A stretch of DNA of 64,000 nt from Blastococcus sp. LR1 (lineage in GTDB: Bacteria > Actinomycetota > Actinomycetes > Mycobacteriales > Geodermatophilaceae): the NCBI RefSeq assembly GCF_020166105.1, contig NZ_JAIUJY010000002.1, positions 620,001-684,000 of the forward strand, given 5' to 3'. A program made the translations under genes and the position numbers. The notes beneath the pieces were generated by a model that ran no database searches, was not told where the DNA came from, and was given only the letters and a program-made list of their open reading frames with translations. Of the stretch, positions 58,038 through 64,000 are shown in pieces. Positions within the stretch are counted from its first letter, which is position 1, and each line of letters opens with the position of its first letter.

Positions 58038-59552
58038 TCACCGACCCGCTGCGCCCAGCACCTTGCCCACGGTACGCAGCAAGATCTTGATGTCGCCCCA
58101 CATCGACCAGTTCTCGATGTAGAAGTTGTCGAACTTGGCGCGGTCGGCGATCGAGGTGTCTCCCCGCAGGCCGTGGACCTGGGCCCAACCGGTCAGACCG
58201 GCAGGCACCCGGTGCCGGGCGGTGTACCAGGGGTAGCGGCGGGCGAACTCGTCCACGAAGAACGGTCGCTCGGGGCGCGGGCCGACCAGGCTCATGTCGC
58301 CGCGGAGCACGTTCCACAGCTGAGGCAGTTCGTCCAGCGACGTCCGGCGCAGGAACCTGCCGAAGGGCCCGACCCGGCCGTCCTCGGCGATGTTCCACTT
58401 CGTCGTGGACTCGCTGACGGCCGCGGGTCGCAGCGAGCAGAACTTGAGGATCTCGAACGGGCGTCCGTCCAGGCCGATGCGCTGCTGGCGGAAGATGGCC
58501 GAGCCCGTCTCGTACCTGGCCATGGCCGCGCAGACGAGCATGATCGGCGCAATGAGAGACAGGCCCAAGCCGGAGATGGTGACGTCGAAGATCCGCTTGC
58601 CGGTCCAGGCCCGGGTGCGGAACGGTGCCCGCCGCAGGCGGACCAGGGGAACACCCCACAGCACCTCGGTGTCCTTGGTCGCGGTGTGCAGCTCGTAGAG
58701 CCGGGGCACGAAGAAGATCTCGCAGTCCAGGCGGTCGCAGGCGCGCAGGAGGCTCACCATCGAGGGTTCCCGGACGGAGCCGTAGGTGACGATGACCATG
58801 TCGATCTGGTGCTCGACCAGGACGCGGGTGAGGTCCTCATAGCGGCCCAGCACGGGCACCGGGCGCTCGCCTTCGTCGAGGAGCGGGTGGTCCTCGACGA
58901 AGCCTTCAGGGATCAAGCCGTACTCGGGGTGCTCGAGCAGGTTCTCGGCAAGGGTGCCGGCGACCTGACCCGCTCCGAGCAGCAGGGTGTGCTGCTGGAG
59001 GCGGTGCCGACGGCGAGCGACGCGGATCCCGTGGTAGACCGCGGCGCGACCGAGCAGGCAGAAGACCACGAAGAGCACGGCCGTGGCCAGCCGGGCCGTG
59101 CCGGCGCGGCCGTCCTGCAGTCCTCCGAGCACCATCACGACGGCGCCCGCGCCGACGCCCCGCCCGATCAGGGTCGGCGCGTCGTTCAGGATCGAGAAGG
59201 TGAAGCGTGACCGGTACAGCCCGGCGTGCTGGTACAGCGCCACCACGAGCAGCAGCAGGACGAGTCCCTTGAGCTGAGCCGTGCCGGTCAGCAGCGTGGC
59301 GGCGGAGAAGGCCGCCACGTCCACGGCGAGCAGGAGCATCGCCGGCACCCGGAAGGCCCGGCGGAGTCGCTCGACCCGGTGGCGTGCGCGCTCCTCGGTA
59401 GCAGTGGGCAGGTCCCCTGCCACGGGGACCGGCGCGGGAACGACCTCTGGCTCCGCCTGGAACTCGACGGCGAAGTTGTCGGCGAACACCGTGGGCACGA
59501 TGTCGAGCTCGCTCCGACCGGCCGGCCGGCTGCTGCCCAGGTCGGCCGTCAT
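58038..59552 (-). CDS. Polyprenyl glycosylphosphotransferase (initiating sugar transferase)
   Basis: A 504-residue membrane enzyme that transfers sugar-1-phosphate to undecaprenyl phosphate, the first step of the polymer. Four membrane helices near residues 65-165, a cytosolic CoA-binding-like domain (LLLGAGQVAGTLAENLLEHPEYG near 190), another helix near 335, and the Bac_transf domain (KRIFDVTISGLGLSLIAP; GPAIFRQQR-like GSAIFRQQRIG; GDMSLVGPRPE; WAQVHGLRG) at about 320-504. All hallmark motifs are intact. Start set at ATG 59552; the first 35 codons of the longer open frame look non-coding. Confidence 0.92.
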   Translation of the reverse strand: MTADLGSSRPAGRSELDIVPTVFADNFAVEFQAEPEVVPAPVPVAGDLPTATEERARHRVERLRRAFRVPAMLLLAVDVAAFSAATLLTGTAQLKGLVLLLLVVALYQHAGLYRSRFTFSILNDAPTLIGRGVGAGAVVMVLGGLQDGRAGTARLATAVLFVVFCLLGRAAVYHGIRVARRRHRLQQHTLLLGAGQVAGTLAENLLEHPEYGLIPEGFVEDHPLLDEGERPVPVLGRYEDLTRVLVEHQIDMVIVTYGSVREPSMVSLLRACDRLDCEIFFVPRLYELHTATKDTEVLWGVPLVRLRRAPFRTRAWTGKRIFDVTISGLGLSLIAPIMLVCAAMARYETGSAIFRQQRIGLDGRPFEILKFCSLRPAAVSESTTKWNIAEDGRVGPFGRFLRRTSLDELPQLWNVLRGDMSLVGPRPERPFFVDEFARRYPWYTARHRVPAGLTGWAQVHGLRGDTSIADRAKFDNFYIENWSMWGDIKILLRTVGKVLGAAGR

Positions 59553-59616
59553 CGGGGTGCACCCGAGCTGGGGCCCTGGTGGTCCGGTTGCGGCGCTCCC
59601 GCACCCCGTCGGTCGC

Positions 59617-60594
59617 TCATGTCGCGTTCCCCGTTCCGCTCGCACCCGCTGCTGCCGCACCGCCTCCGGTGCCCCGCGCCGCCTCGACCATCAGCGCCAA
59701 CCCGTCCCGCAGCGAGACCTGCGGCGCATAGCCGAACCCGTCCCGGGCGACCTGCGTATCGGCAGCTGTGTCCTTGACGTCACCTCGAACCTTCGCGAGC
59801 CGGCGGACATCCGGTTCACCGGCGAGGTCGGAGACGATGTCGACGACCTCGTTCATCGAGGTCCGGCTGCCGCCGCCGATGTTGGCGACACCCACGAAGT
59901 CCGAGGTCGCCGCATCGTGCAGCGCCCGCACGATGTCGCCGACGTAGGTGAAGTCCCGGGTCTGCTCACCGGTGCCGTAGAGCTCGAAGACCGTGCCCTC
60001 GAGGCCGGCGGCGACCAGGCGACTGAACGCCATGTCGGGGCGCTGCCGGGGGCCGTAGACGGTGAAGAACCGCAGCGAGGCGGTCGGGACGCCGAAAGCC
60101 GTGCGGTACAGCTCGCAGAGGTGCTCCGCGGCGAGCTTGGTGACGCCGTAGGGCGAGATCGGCTGTGGGCGCACCTGCTCCGACGTCGGATAGGACTCCG
60201 CGTCGCCGTACACGCTCGAGCTGGAGGCGTACACCAGCTTCTTCAGCTCCACCGTGCGCGCCGCTTCCAGGACCGCCTGGGTGGCCAGCACGTTGTGCGA
60301 CACGTACGTGGTGAAGTCCGAGCCCCAGGACGGGCGGACCCCGGGCTGACCCGCCAGGTGGTACACGACGTCGGCACCTGCGAACAGCTCGGCCAGCGGG
60401 GCGGTCAGCAGGTCGCCGCGGACGAGGGTGAACCGTTCGTTCCCGAGGGCGGCCTCGAGGTTGCGCTCCTTGATGCCCGTGTCGTAGTAGTCGGTGAAGA
60501 CGTCGATGCCGACGACCTCGTCGCCCTGGGCCAGCAGGTGCTCGGACAGGTGGGATCCGACAAAGCCGGCTGCCCCCGTGACGACGGATCTCAC
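59617..60594 (-). CDS. NDP-sugar 4-epimerase-like SDR enzyme
   Basis: A 325-residue extended short-chain dehydrogenase. The NAD site is VVTGAAGFVGSHLSEHLL near residue 4, the catalytic YxxxK is SPYGVTKLAAEHL near 148, and SSSVYGDAE is near 122. DVFTDYYDTGIKERNLEAAL near 32-51 is a hallmark of UDP-glucuronate 4-epimerases, which make UDP-galacturonate. With Ugd downstream in the same orientation this is the most likely function, but UDP-glucose 4-epimerase is possible. The Ala/Gly-rich C-terminal tail (GGGAAAAGASGTG) is additional. GTG 60594. Confidence 0.88.
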   Translation of the reverse strand: MRSVVTGAAGFVGSHLSEHLLAQGDEVVGIDVFTDYYDTGIKERNLEAALGNERFTLVRGDLLTAPLAELFAGADVVYHLAGQPGVRPSWGSDFTTYVSHNVLATQAVLEAARTVELKKLVYASSSSVYGDAESYPTSEQVRPQPISPYGVTKLAAEHLCELYRTAFGVPTASLRFFTVYGPRQRPDMAFSRLVAAGLEGTVFELYGTGEQTRDFTYVGDIVRALHDAATSDFVGVANIGGGSRTSMNEVVDIVSDLAGEPDVRRLAKVRGDVKDTAADTQVARDGFGYAPQVSLRDGLALMVEAARGTGGGAAAAGASGTGNAT

Positions 60595-60655
60595 TCTTAA
60601 CCTCCGCGCTGCCGACGGGCCAACTGCCCGCCATGTGACTGTAGGTAATCACGAT

Positions 60656-60683
60656 TAGATCGTGGACGTCGAACCTCGATCTA
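60656..60683. promoter_or_regulatory. Seven-base inverted repeat upstream of the epimerase
   Basis: TAGATCG (60656-60662) and CGATCTA (60677-60683), centre-to-centre 21 bases, two turns of the helix. The area is AT-richer than the flanks. It lies 62 bases upstream of the GTG at 60594 and may be an operator. Confidence 0.4.
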
Positions 60684-60839
60684 GCTCGGATGGGCTCTTC
60701 AGGTGGCTGCCGATCGCCCCCTCACCCGCCCGTCCCCGCGCGTACACGGCGGTGCCTCACCTGTCGTGCCCATCGGGGTGCTGACAGTGAGCGGCTGGTC
60801 GTCGAGCAGGTACCACCAAAAGAGGTAGGAGTCACCCGG

Positions 60840-61100
60840 GTGCTGATGCTGGTGATCGTGTGGTTGGCGGTGGCCCTTCCCGTCGGCGTGCTGTTCGGGC
60901 AGGTGCTCCGCCGCGGTGTCGTACAGGCGCCCGCCGGCAGCGAGGTCAGCCGGCGCGGCGGCCGAGCGCCCGGTAAGCCCACCCTGCGGCGGTCCATGCT
61001 TCGCGGTCGAGGGCGTTGCGGCCATCCAGCACGCGCTTCTGCTTCACCAGCTTCCCGAAGGCGGCGGGGTCGAGCTCCCGGTACTGCTTCCACTCGGTGA
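60840..61100 (+). CDS. Small single-helix membrane protein (possible)
   Basis: A possible 86-residue protein starting at GTG 60840 (or ATG 60846) with AGAGGTAGGAG 8-18 bases ahead. Residues 3-23 (LMLVIVWLAVALPVGVLFGQ) form one membrane helix followed by basic residues LRRG, a plausible small membrane protein. The last 52 codons lie antisense to the end of the UDP-glucose dehydrogenase gene and read as low-complexity Arg/Ala/Gly, so the true C terminus or even the gene is doubtful. The first 34 residues are better supported, as they lie in the gap between two minus-strand genes. Confidence 0.4.
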   Translation: MLMLVIVWLAVALPVGVLFGQVLRRGVVQAPAGSEVSRRGGRAPGKPTLRRSMLRGRGRCGHPARASASPASRRRRGRAPGTASTR

Positions 61101-62265
61101 GCACGAGGACGGCGTCCGCGCGGTGCGCCGCCTGCTCGGGCGTGTCGACGACGTCGAGCTGCGGCCAGTTGCGCCGGATGTTGTCGCCCGCCGCCGGGTC
61201 GGTGACCTGCACGACAGCCCCCTGCAACTGCAGCTGGGCGGCGACGTTGAGCGCCGGGGAGTCCCGGATGTCGTCGCTGTCGGGCTTGAAGGCCGCACCC
61301 AGCACCGCCACCCGCTTGCCGAGCAATGACCCGTCGCAGACCTCGCGGGCCAGCTCGACCATGCGGATCCGCCGGCGCATGTTGATGTTGTCGACCTCGC
61401 GCAGGAACGTGAGCGCCTGGTCCGCACCCAGCTCACCGGCGCGGGCCATGAACGCGCGGATGTCCTTGGGCAGGCACCCGCCACCGAACCCGAGCCCGGC
61501 GTTCAAGAACTTGCGGCCGATCCGGTCGTCGTAACCGATCGCGTCGGCGAGGAGCTTCACGTCGGCGCCGGTGGCCTCGCAGAGCTCCGCCATCGCGTTG
61601 ATGAAAGAGATCTTCGTGGCCAGGAAGGAATTGGCCGCCGTCTTCACCATCTCGGCGGTGGCGTAGTCGCTCTCCACCTTGGGCGTGCCCCGGTCCACGA
61701 TCGTCGCGTACACCTCGTCGAGCAGGGCGCGGGCAGTGTCCCCGTCCGCGCCTGCCGGCAGACCGTAGACCAGCCGATCGGGGTGCAGGGTGTCCTGCAC
61801 CGCGAAACCCTCCCGCAGGAACTCGGGGTTCCACGCCAGCAGCGCACCCGGCACCTTGCTCTCCACGAGCGCTGCGAGGGCCGCCGCGGTTCCCACCGGC
61901 ACGGTGGACTTGCCGACCACCAGGTCCCCGACCTTCAGGACGTCCAAGAGCGACTCGACCGCGCCCTGCACGTAGCGCATGTCGGCGGCGTACTCGCCGC
62001 GCTTCTGCGGAGTCCCGACGCAGACGAAGTGGACCGACGAGCCGGCCGCGTCGGCGAAGTCGGTGGAGAAGCGCAGGCGCCCGGTCGCCAGGGTGCGCGC
62101 CAGCAGGTCGTCGAAGCCGGGCTCGAAGAACGGCGCCTTCGCCCGGGACAGCCACTCGACCTTCGCCTCGTCGACATCGATGCCCACGACGTCATGCCCG
62201 AGCTCCGCCATCGACGCCGCATGCACGGCACCGAGATAGCCGCAGCCGATGACCGAGATCTTCAC
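60946..62265 (-). CDS. ugd: UDP-glucose 6-dehydrogenase
   Basis: A 439-residue NAD-dependent enzyme making UDP-glucuronate. NAD site VIGCGYLGAVHAASMAELGHD near residues 5-25, VGKSTVPVGT near 116, NPEFLREGFA near 148, catalytic Cys in GFGGGCLPKD near 260, and the C-terminal VLGAAFKPDSDDIRDSPA near 320-338. All are family-typical. It starts at GTG 62265 (VKISVIGCGY), although a longer open frame exists upstream without conservation. It supplies the uronic acid for the epimerase next to it and for the decarboxylase-like enzyme at 15767-16756. It is divergent from the LCP gene. Confidence 0.93.
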   Translation of the reverse strand: MKISVIGCGYLGAVHAASMAELGHDVVGIDVDEAKVEWLSRAKAPFFEPGFDDLLARTLATGRLRFSTDFADAAGSSVHFVCVGTPQKRGEYAADMRYVQGAVESLLDVLKVGDLVVGKSTVPVGTAAALAALVESKVPGALLAWNPEFLREGFAVQDTLHPDRLVYGLPAGADGDTARALLDEVYATIVDRGTPKVESDYATAEMVKTAANSFLATKISFINAMAELCEATGADVKLLADAIGYDDRIGRKFLNAGLGFGGGCLPKDIRAFMARAGELGADQALTFLREVDNINMRRRIRMVELAREVCDGSLLGKRVAVLGAAFKPDSDDIRDSPALNVAAQLQLQGAVVQVTDPAAGDNIRRNWPQLDVVDTPEQAAHRADAVLVLTEWKQYRELDPAAFGKLVKQKRVLDGRNALDREAWTAAGWAYRALGRRAG

Positions 62266-62503
62266 GCACACTCCAAGATGTCCGGCGAGATGACTTCCGG
62301 CGCAGACGTCCGGCTCGCACTGGTGGACTCCGACCCTAGAACGCGCACAGCAGGAAGGGCCAAATCCCTGCGGGAAGTCCGCCCGGACGGGGCATCCGGC
62401 CAGCCGGAGCGCCGCGTCCTCACTCCGCCGGGGGAAGCGCAGGCCCGCTTCGCCGACGCCCGGCCGTACATTCGACCCTTCATCTGCCATTCGGGGGCGC
62501 GGC

Positions 62504-63631
62504 ATGCGGGACGACGTGGAGAGCGGGCAGGCGCGGGATGCGCTGCTGCCCGCGCCGGCTCCGGAGGAGGAGACCTCCGAGGGGGCGGCTCCCGACGCCG
62601 CCGACACCTCGCGCACGTCCGGCCGACGCCGGGCTCTGCGCCGGGTGCTGATCAGTCTGGGGGTCCTCGGACTCGTCCTCGCGCTCCTCGTCGGCGGCGG
62701 ACTCTGGTACCTGACCGACCGATGGGCGGGCAACATCGACCGCGTCCCGGACGTCTTCGCCGACCTGGACGCCGACAGCCGGCCCGCTCCCGCGACGCCG
62801 GTGCAGGAGGCGGGCGACGACCCGGTCACCTTCCTCCTGGTCGGCTCCGACACCCGCGCCGACGTGGCCGAGGGCGAGGATCCGGACGGCCGCTCCGATG
62901 CGATCATGCTCGCCCGGTTCACCGCGGACCGCCGGCACGCCCAACTGGTCTCGATCCCCCGGGACTCCTGGGTCGACATCCCTGGGCACGGCAGGAACAA
63001 GATCAACGCCAGTTACGCGTTCGGTGGCCCGTCACTGCTCATCCAGACCGTCGAGCAGCTGACCGAGGTGCGGATCGACCACTACGTGGCGATCGACTTC
63101 GACGGGCTCATCCAGGTGACCGATGATCTCGGCGGCGTCGACGTGAGGGTCGCCGAGACCACGACCCACCAGGGGTACACCTTCGAGGAAGGCGTCAACC
63201 ACCTCGACGGCGCCCAGGTGCGGCAGTACCTCCAGCAGCGCAAGAACCTGCCGGGCGGGGACTTCGACCGGGTCAAGCGTCAGCAGCAGTACCTCCGCGC
63301 CATGTTCGAGAAGCTCTTCAGCGCGGACACGTTCACCGACCCCCAACGGCTGGACGCGGCGCTGCTCGCCGTGACGAGCGCGGTGAGCATCGACGACGCC
63401 CTGGGCAACGGAGATCTGTTGTCCCTGGCCTACTCCCTGCGCGACGTCACTCCGGGCGACATCGACTACTTCACGGCCCCGGTGCTCGGCACCGGCCGCG
63501 AGGGGGCGGCCAGTGTCGTCTACCTGGACGACGGCGCGTGCGAGCGCATGTGGGGCTATCTGCGGAACGACTCGCTGGCCCAGAACGCCGCGGAGTTCGA
63601 GGACGACGCACTTCCCAACGTCCCGCGCTGA
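62504..63631 (+). CDS. LytR-CpsA-Psr (LCP) family glycan transferase
   Basis: A 375-residue membrane protein. An acidic cytosolic N terminus (about 1-40), one membrane helix near 46-68 (VLISLGVLGLVLALLVGGGL), then the LCP domain (about 105-260): FLLVGSDTRADV near 108, RSDAIMLARFTADRRHAQLVSIPRDSWVDIPGHG (motifs SDxxMLxxxxPxxxxxxxxSIPRD) near 128-160, and KINASYAFGGP near 166. LCP enzymes attach polymers from polyprenyl carriers to peptidoglycan. It is next to the polysaccharide cluster and probably anchors its product. ATG 62504. Confidence 0.92.
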   Translation: MRDDVESGQARDALLPAPAPEEETSEGAAPDAADTSRTSGRRRALRRVLISLGVLGLVLALLVGGGLWYLTDRWAGNIDRVPDVFADLDADSRPAPATPVQEAGDDPVTFLLVGSDTRADVAEGEDPDGRSDAIMLARFTADRRHAQLVSIPRDSWVDIPGHGRNKINASYAFGGPSLLIQTVEQLTEVRIDHYVAIDFDGLIQVTDDLGGVDVRVAETTTHQGYTFEEGVNHLDGAQVRQYLQQRKNLPGGDFDRVKRQQQYLRAMFEKLFSADTFTDPQRLDAALLAVTSAVSIDDALGNGDLLSLAYSLRDVTPGDIDYFTAPVLGTGREGAASVVYLDDGACERMWGYLRNDSLAQNAAEFEDDALPNVPR

Positions 63632-63732
63632 CCCGGTCGGGCCAAGGGAAGGCAGCACCCGGCGCGATGCGTCACCGCTGATTTCCGATCGGAGGTCTTC
63701 TCCGCCGCTGCTCCAGGTGGCACAGTGCGACC

Positions 63733-63900
63733 ATGCACGCGCCCAGCGGAGTGATTCCGGCATCGAACGCGGAGCGGCAGTCGCAGCTCCGCGCGGCGGG
63801 CGCCCGCCACGTGCACTGGTTCCGCTACGCCGGCGCCGACCCGTTCAGCGGGTCGAGCCTGTACGCCTGCCGGTGCGGCGTGGTGCGCCCCGGCCTCTGA
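63733..63900 (+). CDS. Small CxC protein, 55 aa
   Basis: A complete 55-residue frame from ATG 63733 to TGA 63898-63900: MHAPSGVIPASNAERQSQL at the start, HVHWFRYAGADPF in the middle, and YACRCGVVRPGL at the end. The third-position GC is high and the aromatic/His content differs from shadow frames. The CxC pair near the end could bind metal with a His. Family not recognised. No good ribosome-binding site is seen. Moderately supported by the tight stop next to the convergent gene. Confidence 0.55.
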   Translation: MHAPSGVIPASNAERQSQLRAAGARHVHWFRYAGADPFSGSSLYACRCGVVRPGL

Positions 63901-63907
63901 ACGGGCG

Positions 63908-64000
63908 TCAGCCCCGCAGCCCGTCCCCGGTCGGCCGACCCGGAAGGGCCTCGCGCACGTCGAGGGTCTCGGCGTCGGCGGTACGGCGCAGCGCCCAGTC
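63908..64000 (-). CDS. C-terminal end of an unknown gene (partial)
   Basis: On the minus strand the frame is open from the window edge to a TGA at 63908-63910, giving WALRRTADAETLDVREALPG and a GDGLRG tail. It has high third-position GC, as in real genes here. The stop lies seven bases from that of the CxC protein. Thirty residues do not identify a family. Confidence 0.6.
   Translation of the reverse strand, partial: DWALRRTADAETLDVREALPGRPTGDGLRG

Noticed and set aside
59617-60594. Considered as the missing HldD
   Set aside because: The TDYYDTGIKERNLEAAL motif and the neighbouring ugd fit a UDP-glucuronate 4-epimerase better.

Overview
The window is very GC-rich DNA with frequent GTG starts, 4-base gene overlaps, an actinobacterial-type small SRP RNA, PucR/CGNR/LCP/DUF2630-type genes and eukaryotic-like Ser/Thr kinase architecture. 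It reads as the chromosome of an actinobacterium; the family mix would suit Geodermatophilaceae, but that placement is inference from memory, not a search. No rRNA, CRISPR array, prophage or insertion sequence was recognised.

Layout. 1-1446 is a visibly less GC-rich pair of unknown genes next to the SRP RNA (about 1687-1780). 1874-10139 is housekeeping: an EamA transporter, tRNA-Ser(GGA), a PASTA-less Ser/Thr kinase, tRNA-Ser(CGA), a minus-strand operon of O-methyltransferase, TadA-associated protein, HAD phosphatase and tadA, then tyrA, a DUF2630 protein and a PucR regulator. 10326-15494 is a five-gene branched-chain-amino-acid/amide type ABC operon divergent from PucR. 15767-18521 holds a UDP-glucuronate decarboxylase-like enzyme and a membrane-anchored binding-protein/VWA fusion.

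18585-26246 is the most striking block: seven minus-strand genes, each overlapping the next by 4 bases. They encode sedoheptulose-7-phosphate isomerase (GmhA), bifunctional heptose kinase/adenylyltransferase (HldE), a family-2 glycosyltransferase fused to a GmhB-type heptose bisphosphatase, two family-9 (heptosyltransferase-like) enzymes and two further glycosyltransferases. This is a near-complete ADP-heptose assembly line in what appears to be a Gram-positive organism; no HldD epimerase was seen.

26333-41234 is mixed: a MarR regulator, a cell-surface protein, an FMN lactate-monooxygenase-like enzyme, a class F sortase coupled to a glycine-rich/collagen-like secreted protein, an APC permease with a perfect Crp-type site upstream, tRNA-Arg(ACG) (the substrate type of the TadA encoded here) and tRNA-Ser(GCT), an MFS exporter divergent from a CGNR regulator with three copies of a shared operator-like motif, a degenerate nuclease-like lipoprotein, tandem TasA-like secreted proteins with matched 107-base leaders, a PAP2/diacylglycerol-kinase fusion, VanZ, VOC, DoxX and a PHP-domain protein that probably starts at CTG.

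41287-63631 is a cell-surface/exopolysaccharide region: tandem secreted beta-helix-like paralogues, two P-loop proteins (one fused to a nucleotidyltransferase-like domain), two very large secreted beta-propeller proteins carrying five copies of a shared module, then a Wzx/Wzy-type polysaccharide set (glycosyltransferase, flippase, polymerase, chain-length protein, initiating sugar-phosphate transferase, uronic-acid epimerase, UDP-glucose dehydrogenase) and an LCP transferase. Together Ugd, the 4-epimerase-like enzyme and the decarboxylase-like enzyme suggest a glucuronate/galacturonate/xylose-containing polymer attached to the wall by LCP. The right edge has a 55-residue CxC peptide and the C-terminal end of a further minus-strand gene.
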